Positions 1-9,016 of a stretch of 61,245 nt of DNA are shown here, one piece after another. Where the stretch lies: NCBI GenBank assembly GCA_945878355.1, contig CAMCTC010000019.1, positions 1 to 61,245 of the forward strand, given 5' to 3'. The notes below the pieces were generated by a model. It saw only the letters and a program-made list of their open reading frames with translations, was not told the DNA's origin and made no database searches. How positions within the stretch are numbered: the first letter of the stretch is position 1; each line of letters opens with the position of its first letter. Origin of the DNA: Bordetella parapertussis. GTDB lineage: Bacteria > Pseudomonadota > Gammaproteobacteria > Burkholderiales > Burkholderiaceae_C. The translations under genes were made by a program, and so were the position numbers.

Positions 1-28
1 AACGCCGGATATTGCCAATCATGTCCAT
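1..28 (-). CDS. istA: IstA transposase, first nine codons (runs off the window)
   Basis: Only the start is present: ATG at 28 reading MDMIGNIRR, preceded by AAGGAG at an 8-nt spacing. IS21-family IstA transposases commonly begin with a very similar peptide leading into a helix-turn-helix. The nearby terminal repeats support this reading. With nine codons the call depends on context, and nothing can be said about whether the element is intact. Confidence 0.55.
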
Positions 29-84
29 GGTGATCACTCCTTGTCCCCTGCTGCTCAAAAAAACAGCAGGGTAGGTTGTTCACC

Positions 85-138
85 TGGCTCAGTTTTCGTT
101 CGGCACAACCTTCAAATGTGGCTCAGTTTTCGGTCGGC
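85..138. repeat. IS21 subterminal direct repeats
   Basis: Two near-identical 20-mers lie at 85-104 and 119-138 and differ at one base. Each starts TGGCTCAGTTTTCG and ends TCGGC. Repeated subterminal boxes of this kind are the expected IstA-binding sites at an IS21-family end. Confidence 0.7.
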
Positions 139-145
139 GCCAACA

Positions 146-333
146 CCCATAGAAGTCAGTGTCGGCGAAGCCCACGGTCCGCCGCGCGCCCAGGCATAGA
201 TCGATGGCATCCAGGATGCTCGACTTGCCACTGTCTCCCGGACCGAGAGGCAGTTGATCCCCGCCGAAGGTGCCCATTCGAGCGACTTGATCGATCGAAA
301 GTTGCGGATTTCCAGCCGACGTATGCGTGCCAT
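146..333 (-). pseudogene. 5' fragment of an AAA/OLD-family ATPase gene, frameshifted and cut by IS21
   Basis: ATG at 333 sits behind a GGGGAGG ribosome binding site and reads MARIRRLEIRNFRSIKSLEW, the usual N-terminus of SMC/RecF-like or OLD-family ATPases. After about 28 codons the reading frame breaks near 250. The neighbouring frame continues with the Walker A sequence GPGDSGKSS and then DAIDLCLGARR and FADTDFYG. One missing base near 250 would explain the break. The gene stops at 145, where the IS21 terminus begins. OLD-family ATPases often act in phage defence with a C-terminal nuclease, but nothing of that part remains here. The product cannot be functional. Confidence 0.75.
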
Positions 334-454
334 TCGCCTCCCCAGATTCATGTAGTTTTTGCACAGTATCCAAGCTTCTTGCGACAGGCGAAGGTGCCGC
401 CCGTGAGCTGGCCCACACAACAGCAGACCCTCAGGCCCCTGTAACCCGCCTGAC

Positions 455-964
455 TCAGGGAATCGCCGACATGGGCAGGAACATGGGCGAAGGCGCGGGG
501 CGCTTGTCGCCCTCCAGCGGCACAAAGCCCAGCTTCTGATAAAAACCGAACGCCCCCGCGTCGGCATCCAGGTACAAGCCGTAACTCCCGATGCTCTGCG
601 CCCCCACCTTCACGATGTCCAGCGCATGGTTCATGAGCTGCAAGCCGAGACCCTGGCCTGCATCGGCATGGTGAACCCCGAGCATGATCAAGCGCACACA
701 GGGAATGGTTTTTGGAAGCCCGCCACGCTGCAGGGCGCCCAGCGCCGACAGCGCAATGGTGTGGCTGGCGATCGTGAAGAAGCCGGCGAATCGCTGGGTG
801 GCGCCATCCTCCTCCAGCAATGCGTAGGCCACGCTCAGGCCTTGCTTGACCTGTTTCTTGAGCGAGTCCTTGACGAACTTGTTGATGACGGCGTGCTGGC
901 AATCGAACTGGTTGTAGCCCCCATACTTCGCCCCCGGATCGAAGCGAGTGATGAAAAAGCTCAT
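455..964 (-). CDS. GNAT-family acetyltransferase toxin (TacT-like)
   Basis: This 169-residue protein has the GNAT fold signature: the acetyl-CoA loop QGLGLQL at residues 104-110 and the late Tyr of FYQKLGF at residue 142. Size, sequence style and an upstream DUF1778 partner match type II toxins such as TacT, which acetylate the amino group of charged tRNAs and block translation. That activity is inferred from the family. Its ATG overlaps the antitoxin stop as ATGA, so the two are translationally coupled. No frameshift or missing motif is seen. A plain GNAT enzyme is the alternative, but the gene pairing argues against it. Confidence 0.82.
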   Translation of the reverse strand: MSFFITRFDPGAKYGGYNQFDCQHAVINKFVKDSLKKQVKQGLSVAYALLEEDGATQRFAGFFTIASHTIALSALGALQRGGLPKTIPCVRLIMLGVHHADAGQGLGLQLMNHALDIVKVGAQSIGSYGLYLDADAGAFGFYQKLGFVPLEGDKRPAPSPMFLPMSAIP

Positions 965-1242
965 TCACGCACTTTCAAGCGGGGCGTGCGGCGCAGTTCC
1001 TTCATGGCCTCGGTCGGAGCAACCGGCTTCTGCAGCACGGCGGCCAACTGCGCCTGCCCCTGCACCGAGAGCTGGATGGAGGTGTGGTCGAGCAGGATCT
1101 CGCGCGCCTTTTCCATGGCGGTCGACAGCATGAAGGACGACAGGTCCATGCCGCCCAGGACGGCGGCCTTGCTCAGCAGCTCCTTGGCTTCCTTGGTGGT
1201 CTTGAGCTCCATGCGAGCATCTTTGAGTGCGAGCGCGCCCAT
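961..1242 (-). CDS. DUF1778 antitoxin (TacA-like)
   Basis: This 93-residue protein has an N-terminal ribbon-helix-helix-like segment (MELKTTKEAKELLSKAAVLG) followed by an acidic and alanine-rich helix and a basic tail. That is the layout of DUF1778 antitoxins, which bind DNA as dimers and neutralise the GNAT toxin with the C-terminal part. It is the first gene of the pair, overlaps the toxin by 4 nt, and has a strong promoter with an embedded palindrome just upstream. Autorepression through that palindrome is inferred. ATG at 1242 is preceded by CTAGGAGAA. Confidence 0.83.
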   Translation of the reverse strand: MGALALKDARMELKTTKEAKELLSKAAVLGGMDLSSFMLSTAMEKAREILLDHTSIQLSVQGQAQLAAVLQKPVAPTEAMKELRRTPRLKVRE

Positions 1243-1268
1243 GTCGGTTCTCCTAGTACAGGCATCAG

Positions 1269-1296
1269 ATCATACGGATATCAGCCGTATAGTCAA
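1269..1296 (-). promoter_or_regulatory. Promoter with embedded operator for the GNAT/DUF1778 pair
   Basis: On the minus strand TTGACT (1291-1296) and TATGAT (1269-1274) are separated by 16 bp, close to a sigma-70 promoter. The spacer holds the inverted repeat ATACGG-N7-CCGTAT (1272-1290), which overlaps the -10 box. A repressor bound there would block RNA polymerase, as expected for antitoxin autoregulation. Confidence 0.65.
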
Positions 1297-1660
1297 GTCA
1301 GCCATGGGCGTACTGGACTGGCACCGTCGCCGACGCTTCAGGCGCTGACGACGTTATGGAAAGTGCAACTCGGCCCCGAACTCAAGCGCTTTTCTGCACT
1401 TCCAGTGCAACGAAAATGCAACGAATCCAAAAAAAACGCGGCAACACGTTGATTCATCGATGATTTTTTAAGAAGCCGCCCAGTCGAGCATCGGCGCCAC
1501 CGACAGGCGCCAGGGCTTGGATTAAGTTGCCATGTCCAACTCTTTTCGCAATCACGAGGCCACAGCGGCCGCCAGATCAAACAGGCGCGGGTATTTTGCA
1601 CCAGCCGGCTGGTGCTGCCGGCAAATCGGCGCCGGCGCACCGATCACGCAACGATGGCGT
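1297..1660. other. Non-coding stretch, nothing recognised
   Basis: No open frame here has a recognisable product or a convincing start. The segment has two A/T runs (about 1429-1436 and 1459-1466) but no stem in front of them that would make a clear terminator. It separates the toxin-antitoxin patch from the thioesterase gene. Confidence 0.5.
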
Positions 1661-2461
1661 TCAGGCTTTGCTGTCGGCGAAGCGCACCAAACCCAGCTGA
1701 CGAGATTGCACGACCAACTGCCCTTGCGAGTCCCAGAGCGCGCCGTCCTCGATCATCCGGCCGTCGCTCAGGTCATGGGTGCGGAACTGCCCGAGCATCC
1801 ACCCCGGAGCGGGCCGTCGGCGCACATGCGCGGTCAGCTCGACGGTAGGCACCCAGCCCACCATGCCCAACAAGCCGAAGACCGAGGGCGGGAACGCATC
1901 GGCGAACAGCAATGCGGCCAGTGTGTCAGGCGCCCGGCCATCCCGGAACCGGATCCATCCGCTCACCTGCGCGCTTCCAGCGCTGCCAGCCTTGGCCTCG
2001 TCAGGGTGCAGGCGGATCTCGACACGGCTCAGTAACGGCAGGTCGACGCCTTGCGCATCGCCCGACCGCGGTATGCATTGATCGGGCGGCGGAATGACCG
2101 GCGGCGCCAGCGCAAGCGTCGGTTCACTGCCATCGCCCAGGTCACCGAAGGCCGCCAATACTTCCAGGCGCGAAGCGCCGTCCTGCGTCAGCGTCGCACG
2201 GGCGGTGGTCAAGGTCCGCCCGGAGCGCAGCGTCGATGCATCGATCCGGCAGGGCTGATTCGCGAGTCCCGGGCGTAAGTAGTGGACGGTGATGGACAGT
2301 GGATCGGGATGGTGCGGCGCCTGCTGGCGCAGCGCCGTCACCGCCAGGGCCAGCAAATAGCCGCCGTTCGGGTTGTTGCCGATGTTCCAGTCCGGGTGCA
2401 CCAGGCCAGTGAAACCGCCCTCGCCCGCCACCAACCGGGTCTCGTTGTCGAATTGATTCAT
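1661..2461 (-). CDS. Thioesterase-superfamily (TesB-like, double hotdog) protein
   Basis: This 266-residue protein has the TesB-like/4HBT_3 layout. An N-terminal hotdog half carries HPDWNIGNNPNGGYLLALAV near residues 20-40 and ITVHYLRPG, and a C-terminal half has TVELTAHVRRRPAPGWM. Such proteins usually hydrolyse acyl-CoA thioesters in the cytosol, and the substrate cannot be read from sequence. The start at 2461 (MNQFDNETRL) fits the family N-terminus. A start at 2518 in the same frame would add 19 residues that look like leader translation. Neither start has a strong ribosome binding site. It follows the reductase gene in the same direction 74 bp later. Confidence 0.75.
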   Translation of the reverse strand: MNQFDNETRLVAGEGGFTGLVHPDWNIGNNPNGGYLLALAVTALRQQAPHHPDPLSITVHYLRPGLANQPCRIDASTLRSGRTLTTARATLTQDGASRLEVLAAFGDLGDGSEPTLALAPPVIPPPDQCIPRSGDAQGVDLPLLSRVEIRLHPDEAKAGSAGSAQVSGWIRFRDGRAPDTLAALLFADAFPPSVFGLLGMVGWVPTVELTAHVRRRPAPGWMLGQFRTHDLSDGRMIEDGALWDSQGQLVVQSRQLGLVRFADSKA

Positions 2462-2535
2462 GTCGATTGGAAATATCACAGAGTGCAGCCCGCCTTTGCC
2501 CAAACCAAGCTTGGGCAAGCTGCCAGCTACAGGGC

Positions 2536-3690
2536 TCAGGCCGTCGCGTCCAGGCTCGGATTGATCAGGTATTTCGCACCGGTCGATTGCTTGCCGTAGA
2601 CAGCGATGGCCTCCAGTGTCAGCGCCTGTGCGAGCGACACCTCGCGGGTGTAGTTGCTGGCAAAGGTCGTCTTGAGCTCGGCAACAACCCGCTGACGCAG
2701 CGCCTGACCAGCTTCGAAGCCGATCTTCTGCAGGAACGGCGTCAGCAGCCAGCCGCCCACGCTCCAGGCCATCCCGACGTTGCGGTTGATCTCGGTCGGG
2801 CCGCGATCCAGACCGCCATATTGGTAGACCTGCTTCAAAGTGCTGGAACCGTAGCGGCTGTACTCCTTGGCGTTGAGGTTGAGCGCCGCTTCCATGCAGG
2901 TCAGGATCTGGCTGGCAAGCCTTCCGCCGCCGATCGCATCGAAGGCAATGGTAGCGCCGGTGGCCGCCAACGCCTGGGTCAGGTCGTCGACGAAGCTGTC
3001 CGCGCTCGAGTCAACGACATGCTTTGCGCCCTGGGCGCGAAGCATGTCGGCCTGCGCCTGCTTGCGAACAATGTTGACCAGGCCAATGCCGTCTTTCAGG
3101 CAGATGCGGTTGAGCATCTGGCCCAGGTTCGACGCTGCAGCGGTGTGCACCAAGGCCTTGTGTCCTTCGCGACGCATGGTTTCGACCATGCACAACGCGG
3201 TCAGCGGATTGACGAAGCAACTCGCTCCCTCAGCCGCGCGAGTGCCGGCCGGCAGCACCAAGCATTGCACGGCTTTGATGCTGCGGTACTGGGTGTACAT
3301 CGAGCCGCCCAGCACCGCCACCGTCTTGCCCAACAAGGCTTGAGCGACCGGTGAAGCCCCCGCCCTCACCACCACGCCGGCGCCTTCATTGCCGACCGGC
3401 ATCGACTGGTCCTGACGGCTGGCCATCGCCTTCATCAGCTTGTCGGGAATGGTCGCCGTGATGACGGGTCGAGCAGCGCTGCCTCCAGCCCGTGCGCTGG
3501 ACAGGTCGGCGAGGCCGAACAAAAGACCGAGGTCCGAGGGGTTCATCGGCGAGGCCTGGATCTGCACCAACACCTCGTCGTCACGAGGCTCAGGTGTCGT
3601 AATGCTGGCCAGCGAGAGCTCAAGCTCGCCGCTGGCTTTGACGAGTGAGCGCAGTTGCAGTGAAGTCACGGGAACGGTAGTGGTCATCAT
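2536..3690 (-). CDS. Zinc-type medium-chain dehydrogenase/reductase
   Basis: A 384-residue MDR-superfamily protein. The GroES-like domain comes first (VQIQASPMNPSDLGLLFG near residue 40, VGNEGAGVVVRAG near 100). A Rossmann domain follows (ALVHTAAASNLGQMLNRIC, then GAKHVVDSS). The catalytic-zinc cysteine/histidine pattern of true alcohol dehydrogenases is absent, so it resembles quinone or enoyl reductases using NAD(P)H. The double ATG at 3687/3690 begins MMTTTVPVTSLQLRSLV and matches where homology should start; frames extending further upstream look non-coding. It precedes the thioesterase in the same direction. The substrate is unknown. Confidence 0.75.
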   Translation of the reverse strand: MMTTTVPVTSLQLRSLVKASGELELSLASITTPEPRDDEVLVQIQASPMNPSDLGLLFGLADLSSARAGGSAARPVITATIPDKLMKAMASRQDQSMPVGNEGAGVVVRAGASPVAQALLGKTVAVLGGSMYTQYRSIKAVQCLVLPAGTRAAEGASCFVNPLTALCMVETMRREGHKALVHTAAASNLGQMLNRICLKDGIGLVNIVRKQAQADMLRAQGAKHVVDSSADSFVDDLTQALAATGATIAFDAIGGGRLASQILTCMEAALNLNAKEYSRYGSSTLKQVYQYGGLDRGPTEINRNVGMAWSVGGWLLTPFLQKIGFEAGQALRQRVVAELKTTFASNYTREVSLAQALTLEAIAVYGKQSTGAKYLINPSLDATA

Positions 3691-3921
3691 GGGTATCCGA
3701 TCGGAGAGGTAGGCGCCAGCAGGCAGTTCTGGACGAAAACGAATGGCAATTGTCCGCGCAAGTCGGCCGACGGCAGCCGCACCGGCAATTTCACTCGGCA
3801 AGTTGCAGGGTCTTGACCCCACCATCTCTCCACATAGCCAGGTCAAGCGTACCCAGCAATTTTCTTGGCCGTGTCGGTCAATGAGTTCCCCACCACACCT
3901 TTACCGCACAAGATGCACAGA

Positions 3922-3963
3922 CGAAAAAAAACCGCTAAGCGCTTATCGCATAACGGTTTTTCT
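3922..3963 (-). terminator. Terminator behind tRNA-Cys
   Basis: On the minus strand, immediately after the tRNA-Cys CCA, AAACCG pairs with CGGTTT around an 18-19-nt loop that can pair further. A run of eight T follows. This is a typical Rho-independent terminator. Confidence 0.7.
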
Positions 3964-4037
3964 TGGAGGCGCGACCCGGAGTCGAACCGGGCTAGACGGA
4001 TTTGCAATCCGTTGCATAACCGATTTGCTATCGCGCC
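3964..4037 (-). tRNA. tRNA-Cys (GCA)
   Basis: The 74-nt minus-strand sequence folds into a cloverleaf. The acceptor GGCGCGA pairs with TCGCGCC, the anticodon loop is TTGCAAA with anticodon GCA, the T loop is GGTTCGACTCC, the discriminator is U, and CCA is encoded. A U discriminator is the normal identity element for tRNA-Cys. It lies downstream of tRNA-Gly on the same strand, with a hairpin between them. Confidence 0.96.
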
Positions 4038-4102
4038 AAAATACTGAAATCTACGACATCATCAGAAATGATGAAGCCCATCAGTAAATTCGTTTCCTCT
4101 GA

Positions 4103-4132
4103 CAAAAACGGGAAGCCTAGGCTTCCCGTTTT
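4103..4132 (-). terminator. Perfect-palindrome terminator between tRNA-Gly and tRNA-Cys
   Basis: A perfect 28-bp palindrome (4105-4132) forms a stem GGGAAGCC/GGCTTCCC flanked by four A on one side and T5 on the other. On the minus strand it ends GTTTTTGTC. It could terminate transcription from either direction. It may act as a processing or attenuation point if both tRNAs share one transcript. Confidence 0.75.
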
Positions 4133-4137
4133 GAATT

Positions 4138-4213
4138 TGGAGCGGGAGAAGAGTCTCGAACTCTCGACCTCAACCTTGGCAAGGTTGCGCTCTACCAACT
4201 GAGCTACTCCCGC
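4138..4213 (-). tRNA. tRNA-Gly (GCC)
   Basis: The 76-nt minus-strand sequence folds as a cloverleaf. The acceptor GCGGGAG pairs with CTCCCGC, the D arm is AGCTCAGTTGGTAGAGC, the anticodon loop is TTGCCAA with anticodon GCC, the T loop is AGTTCGAGACT, and CCA is encoded. It lies 128 bp downstream of the lon stop. Confidence 0.97.
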
Positions 4214-4341
4214 AAAAATTACTTGGCTTTTCTGGAGCCATCAACATCAATCTTTCTGCTGCGCCGAACTACCTTTGTTCGGCACAGCCCGCATTCTATA
4301 CCGGATTCCCATCCAAACACAAGAGGGCTACCAACGATTTT

Positions 4342-6765
4342 TCAATGCGGCAAGGCATCGCCCACCGCAGGGATCGCGTCGCTCTTGGCCGTCTCGACCT
4401 TGACAGCCGTAGGTTCGTCATCGGGCAGCGGCACGGGCATGGACTCCAATGCAAACTCAAGCACCTGGTCGATCCAGCGAACTGGCACGATCTCAAGGTG
4501 ATTCTTCACGTTCTCGGGAATGTCCTGTAGGTCCTTGACGTTTTCTTCAGGGATCAGCACGGTCTTGATGCCACCACGGTGTGCTGCGAGCAACTTCTCC
4601 TTCAGTCCTCCGATGGCGGTGACCTCGCCTCGCAAGGTGATCTCACCCGTCATGGCCACGCCGGCTTTGACCGGAATGTTGGTCAGTGCGGAGACAAACG
4701 CTGTTGCCATCGCGGCACCGGCACTCGGTCCGTCCTTGGGCGTCGCACCGTCGGGGACATGGATGTGCACGTCGCGCTTCTCGAACATCTCGTCCTTGAT
4801 GCCCAGGCGACGCGCCCGACTGCGAACCACCGAGCGCGCGGCTTCCACCGACTCCTTCATCACGTCACCGAGCGAACCCGTGCGGATGATCACGCCCTTG
4901 CCGGGCATCATGGTCGATTCGATCGTCAGAAGATCGCCGCCGACTTCGGTCCAGGCCAGACCCACCACTTGGCCAACCTGGTTTTTCTTCTCAGCGCGGC
5001 CAAAATCGAACTTGCGCACACCCAGGAAGTCATTCAGGTTCTCATCCGTGACGATCACTTTGCCAGTGACCTTCTTGAGCAGGATGCTCTTGACGGTCTT
5101 GCGGCAGATCTTGGAGATCTCGCGCTCGAGCGACCGCACCCCTGCCTCGCGGGTGTAGTACTGGATGATGCCGCGGATCGCCGACTCGGTGACTTCCATT
5201 TCCTCGTCTTTGATGCCGTTGTTCTTGGCCTGTTTCGGACACAGATAGCGCTGGGCAATGTTGACTTTTTCGTCTTCCGTGTAGCCGGCCAGGCGGATCA
5301 CCTCCATCCGGTCAAGCAAGGCCGGCGGGATGTTCATCGAGTTCGAGGTCGCGATGAACATCACGTCCGACAGATCGAAATCGACCTCGACGTAATGGTC
5401 ACTGAAGGTGTGGTTCTGCTCCGGATCCAGCACTTCGAGCAGCGCGGACGACGGATCGCCGCGGAAGTCCATGCCCAGCTTGTCGATCTCGTCGAGCAGG
5501 AACAAGGGGTTTCGCACACCGACTTTGGTCAGGCTTTGCAATACCTTGCCAGGCATCGAACCGATGTAAGTACGCCGGTGACCGCGGATCTCAGCCTCGT
5601 CACGCACACCGCCCAAGGCCATACGGACGAACTTGCGGCCTGTGGCGCGCGCCACACTCTGGCCGAGCGAGGTCTTGCCGACGCCCGGAGGACCAACCAA
5701 ACAAAGGATCGGCGCCTTGACCTTGTCGACACGCTGCTGTACCGCGAGGTATTCGAGAATCCGTTCCTTGACTTTGTCGAGGCCGTAGTGATCCTCGTTG
5801 AGCACGTCTTCAGCCAGCGGCAAATCGTGCTTGACCTTGCTCTTCTTGGCCCAAGGCAAGCCGACCAATGTGTCGATGAAATTGCGCACCACGGTGGCTT
5901 CAGCAGACATCGGCGACATCAGCTTGAGCTTCTTGAGCTCACTATCTGCCTTCTTGCGTGCTTCCTTGGACATCCGGGCGGCTTCGATCTTCTTCTCGAG
6001 TTCCTCGAGATCAGCGCCCTCTTCGCCGTCGCCCAATTCCTTCTGGATCGCCTTGACCTGCTCGTTGAGGTAATACTCGCGCTGGCTCTTTTCCATCTGC
6101 CGCTTGACGCGGCCGCGGATGCGCTTTTCGACCTGCAGGATGTCGACTTCATGCTCGAGCAACTCGAGCAACTTTTCCAAACGCTTGGCCACCACGAACA
6201 GGTCGAGCACGGATTGCTTGGCTTCGAGCTTGAGCGGCAAATGGGCTGCAATGGTGTCCGCAAGGCGACCTGGGTCGTCAATGCCTGCGATCGAGGTCAG
6301 AATCTCGGGCGGAATCTTCTTGTTGAGCTTGACGTACTGGTCGAATTGCTGGGTGACCGCTCGACGCAGTGCCTCAACCTCGGGCGTCGGTTCACCCGCC
6401 GGGTGTACCGGCGCGACCTCGGCCGTGAAATGCTCTGATGTTTCGTGGATTGCGCGGGTCTGCGCGCGTTGCACGCCTTCGACCAAGACTTTGACCGTGC
6501 CGTCGGGCAGCTTCAGCATCTGCAAAATGCTTGAAACGCATCCAACCTCAAACATGTCCTCGGGCTTGGGCTCGTCCTTCCCGGCAGCTTTTTGAGCCAC
6601 CAGCATGATTTGACGGCCAGCTTCCATCGCCGCCTCCAAGGCCTTGATGGACTTGGGACGACCCACAAACAGCGGGATGACCATGTGCGGAAACACGACC
6701 ACGTCACGCAGCGGCAACAGCGGCAACGTGATCGGGTCACTGGGTAGAACAGGATGTCCAGACAT
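4342..6765 (-). CDS. lon: ATP-dependent protease Lon
   Basis: This 807-residue LonA protease degrades misfolded and regulatory proteins in the cytosol. It shows the N-terminal LAN domain ([20 protein letters not shown], residues 13-32), a coiled-coil-rich middle, an AAA+ module with Walker A GPPGVGKT near residue 360 and Walker B LLDEIDK, then the protease domain with DGPSAGAA. The Ser in that motif and a later Lys form the catalytic dyad. Length matches E. coli Lon (784) plus a short C-terminal tail. ATG at 6765 has AGAGAGG upstream; the frame continuing to 6816 is not expected to be translated. It follows clpX by 117 bp in the same direction, the usual order in Burkholderiales. Stress induction is likely, but no clear heat-shock promoter was seen. 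Confidence 0.97.
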   Translation of the reverse strand: MSGHPVLPSDPITLPLLPLRDVVVFPHMVIPLFVGRPKSIKALEAAMEAGRQIMLVAQKAAGKDEPKPEDMFEVGCVSSILQMLKLPDGTVKVLVEGVQRAQTRAIHETSEHFTAEVAPVHPAGEPTPEVEALRRAVTQQFDQYVKLNKKIPPEILTSIAGIDDPGRLADTIAAHLPLKLEAKQSVLDLFVVAKRLEKLLELLEHEVDILQVEKRIRGRVKRQMEKSQREYYLNEQVKAIQKELGDGEEGADLEELEKKIEAARMSKEARKKADSELKKLKLMSPMSAEATVVRNFIDTLVGLPWAKKSKVKHDLPLAEDVLNEDHYGLDKVKERILEYLAVQQRVDKVKAPILCLVGPPGVGKTSLGQSVARATGRKFVRMALGGVRDEAEIRGHRRTYIGSMPGKVLQSLTKVGVRNPLFLLDEIDKLGMDFRGDPSSALLEVLDPEQNHTFSDHYVEVDFDLSDVMFIATSNSMNIPPALLDRMEVIRLAGYTEDEKVNIAQRYLCPKQAKNNGIKDEEMEVTESAIRGIIQYYTREAGVRSLEREISKICRKTVKSILLKKVTGKVIVTDENLNDFLGVRKFDFGRAEKKNQVGQVVGLAWTEVGGDLLTIESTMMPGKGVIIRTGSLGDVMKESVEAARSVVRSRARRLGIKDEMFEKRDVHIHVPDGATPKDGPSAGAAMATAFVSALTNIPVKAGVAMTGEITLRGEVTAIGGLKEKLLAAHRGGIKTVLIPEENVKDLQDIPENVKNHLEIVPVRWIDQVLEFALESMPVPLPDDEPTAVKVETAKSDAIPAVGDALPH

Positions 6766-6882
6766 GGGTAACCTCTCTTTCTCAGGTCGACATGAGGCCT
6801 GAGCGGACGAATGCAAGTGTGCGGTCGGTCAAGCGGTCAGGCCTGGACCAAACCGATGGGCGTCTGTCAGGCAAGACGGCGA

Positions 6883-8151
6883 TCAGGCGCTGGCCTTCTT
6901 CTCTCGGTACACGAGCAATGGTTTGGCACCCTCTTCGACGATATGCTCATCGATCACCACTTTGGCCACGCCGTCCATGGTCGGGAGGTCAAACATTGTG
7001 TCGATCAGCGCGTTCTCCATGATGGAGCGCAGGCCGCGCGCACCCGTCTTGCGTTTGAGCGCTTTGCGCGCGATGGCGGTCAGAGCCGAAGGCCGGACCT
7101 CCAATTCAACGCCATCCATGAAGAAGAGCTTCTGGTACTGCTTGACCAACGCATTCCGCGGTTCGGTGAGGATCTGCACCATCGCCGATTCGGTCAACTC
7201 ACCCAAGGTCGCGACCACGGGCAGCCGACCTACCAGTTCGGGAATCAGTCCGAATTTGATCAGGTCTTCAGGCTCGGCCTCGCGGAACAGATCGGCAGCG
7301 CGCTTCTCAGTCTTGCTGTGGACCGACGCGGCGAAACCGATACCGGACTTCTCGGTCCGGTTCTGGATCACCTTTTCCAGCCCGTCAAAAGCGCCACCGC
7401 AAATAAACAGAATGTTGGTGGTATCGATCTGCAAGAAGTCTTGGTTTGGATGCTTGCGTCCGCCCTGCGGCGGCACACTGGCCATCGTGCCTTCGACCAA
7501 CTTGAGCAGCGCCTGTTGGACGCCTTCCCCAGAAACATCACGGGTGATGCTGGGGTTGTCAGACTTGCGGCTGATCTTGTCGATCTCATCGATGTAGACA
7601 ATGCCGCGCTGCGCGCGCTCGACGTCGTAATTGCAGTTCTGAAGCAGCTTTTGGATGATGTTTTCCACATCCTCCCCAACGTAGCCTGCCTCGGTCAGCG
7701 TGGTGGCATCAGCGATCACGAAGGGAACGTTCAGCAGCTTGGCCAGGGTTTGCGCCAGCAGCGTCTTGCCCGAACCGGTGGGGCCGATCAGCAAGATGTT
7801 GCTCTTGGTGAGTTCGACCTCCTCCTTGCTGCCTGAGCTCATGAACTTGAGCCGCTTGTAATGGTTGTACACCGCCACCGACAAGGTCCGTTTGGCAGCA
7901 TCCTGGCCTATCACGTACTGGTCCAGTGTGGTCTTGATCTCGATGGGCACCGGCAGTTCGGACTTGGTCGCTTTTGCTCCTCCGCTGTCAGCAGGTACCT
8001 CGTCGCGGATGATGTCATTGCACAGTTCAATGCATTCGTCGCAGATGAACACGGACGGGCCCGCAATGAGTTTCTTGACCTCATGCTGGCTCTTGCCGCA
8101 GAAACTACAGTACAGAACTTTCTCGCCAGAGGCGCCCTTCTTGTCGGCCAT
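6883..8151 (-). CDS. clpX: ClpX, unfoldase subunit of ClpXP protease
   Basis: This 422-residue AAA+ protein has the N-terminal zinc-binding domain (Cys15, Cys18, Cys37, Cys40) and Walker A GPTGSGKT at 123-130. Walker B is VYIDEIDKI, and the pore-loop and sensor regions are as expected. As a hexamer it recognises tagged substrates, unfolds them with ATP and feeds them into ClpP, whose gene lies 105 bp upstream on the same strand. Length equals that of the E. coli protein (424). ATG at 8151 gives the canonical MADKK start, though the ribosome binding site is weak. Cotranscription with clpP is likely. Confidence 0.97.
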   Translation of the reverse strand: MADKKGASGEKVLYCSFCGKSQHEVKKLIAGPSVFICDECIELCNDIIRDEVPADSGGAKATKSELPVPIEIKTTLDQYVIGQDAAKRTLSVAVYNHYKRLKFMSSGSKEEVELTKSNILLIGPTGSGKTLLAQTLAKLLNVPFVIADATTLTEAGYVGEDVENIIQKLLQNCNYDVERAQRGIVYIDEIDKISRKSDNPSITRDVSGEGVQQALLKLVEGTMASVPPQGGRKHPNQDFLQIDTTNILFICGGAFDGLEKVIQNRTEKSGIGFAASVHSKTEKRAADLFREAEPEDLIKFGLIPELVGRLPVVATLGELTESAMVQILTEPRNALVKQYQKLFFMDGVELEVRPSALTAIARKALKRKTGARGLRSIMENALIDTMFDLPTMDGVAKVVIDEHIVEEGAKPLLVYREKKASA

Positions 8152-8256
8152 GTGTGTGCTTGTGCTGTGGAGGGCGGGTGATGTCAGATCAATGATAGTC
8201 GACCGGATCAGTCGACATTTCGGTGCGGCCGGTGACGCTCGTTCAGGAAAGCAAGC

Positions 8257-8865
8257 TCAGGCGCGCTTGGCGATGACCTGGTCGATCAGGCCATAGGTCA
8301 GCGCTTCCTCCGGCGACATGTAGTAATCACGCTCCATGTCGGAGGTGATCTTCTCAATCGTCTGGCCGGTACGGTCGGCGTAAATCCGGTTGAGTTGTTC
8401 CCGGGTCTTGATGATCTCGCGGGCATGGATCTCAATGTCGGTGGCTTGGCCCTGCGCACCACCCGATGGCTGGTGGATCATGATTTTTGCGTTGGGCAGC
8501 GCAATGCGCTTGCCCTTGGCGCCAGCCATCAGCAGGAACGATCCCATGCTCGCGGCCATACCCATGCACAAGGTCGAAACATCGGGCTTGATGAAGTTCA
8601 TCGTGTCGAACACCGACAAACCGGCGCTGACACTGCCGCCGGGCGAGTTGATGTAGAGGAAGATGTCCTTGTCGGGGTTCTCGCTCTCGAGAAACAACAT
8701 TTGTGCCACCACAAGATTGGCGGTCATGTCATTGACCGGTCCGACCAAGAACACGATGCGCTCGCGCAGCAGGCGGCTGTAAATGTCGTAGGCCCGTTCA
8801 CCACGGCCCGATTGCTCGATGACGATGGGCACCATGCCCAGGGCTTGCGTCTCCATTGCGTTCAT
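8257..8865 (-). CDS. clpP: ClpP, proteolytic subunit of ClpXP/ClpAP
   Basis: This 202-residue serine protease subunit forms the double heptameric chamber. The catalytic Ser is Ser106 in MAASMGS and the His is His131 in MIHQPSGG. A conserved Asp lies in the C-terminal helix region. The start AAGGACTCCC-ATG at 8865 gives a normal propeptide length. A strong hairpin terminator lies between tig and clpP, so clpP probably has its own promoter in 8866-8925 or relies on read-through. It is followed by clpX on the same strand. Confidence 0.97.
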   Translation of the reverse strand: MNAMETQALGMVPIVIEQSGRGERAYDIYSRLLRERIVFLVGPVNDMTANLVVAQMLFLESENPDKDIFLYINSPGGSVSAGLSVFDTMNFIKPDVSTLCMGMAASMGSFLLMAGAKGKRIALPNAKIMIHQPSGGAQGQATDIEIHAREIIKTREQLNRIYADRTGQTIEKITSDMERDYYMSPEEALTYGLIDQVIAKRA

Positions 8866-8925
8866 GGGAGTCCTTCAATTGGTCTGGACTGATTATGGCC
8901 CCCGGCAAGAGGGCTGGCAGTCGAT

Positions 8926-8961
8926 GAAAAAAGGGGCGCTGACCGGTCAGTCATGCGCCCC
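8926..8961 (-). terminator. Rho-independent terminator between tig and clpP
   Basis: On the minus strand GGGGCGC pairs with GCGCCCC around a 15-nt loop containing the palindrome TGACCGGTCA, followed directly by TTTTTT. It would end most tig transcripts before clpP. Confidence 0.75.
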
Positions 8962-9016
8962 GAGGCGGGGGTTGCGCAAACACGCGCGCCGCTCAAAGGG
9001 CCGGCACGCCAAGAGT

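Larger units (their letters stand above)
1..145 (-). mobile_element. IS21-family insertion sequence, one end only
   Basis: The window opens inside an insertion sequence. A start codon with a good ribosome binding site for an IstA-like transposase reads off the left edge. The stretch behind it carries two 20-bp direct repeats, the multiple terminal repeats typical of IS21-family ends. The terminus, reading TGTTGGCG on the minus strand, falls near 145, where the sequence changes abruptly into an ATPase gene. The other end and any target duplication lie outside the window. Confidence 0.7.

Noticed and set aside
46..71. Terminator from CCCTGCTG/CAGCAGGG upstream of istA
   Set aside because: The A/T run lies in the loop and not after the stem, so it does not fit a Rho-independent terminator on either strand.
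1338..1640. A 100-codon minus-strand frame in the gap before the thioesterase
   Set aside because: No ribosome binding site, no recognisable motif, and random-looking composition rich in Arg, Ser and Cys.
4263..4283. Hairpin GCCGAAC/GTTCGGC behind lon as a terminator
   Set aside because: The stem is short and no T run follows on the lon strand. Transcripts may continue into tRNA-Gly.
4579..6438. A 619-codon open frame on the plus strand opposite lon
   Set aside because: It is the antisense shadow of a GC-rich gene. It has no known motif, and lon on the other strand is certain. Similar long antisense frames opposite pnp, the oxidoreductases and the acyl-CoA genes were rejected for the same reason.
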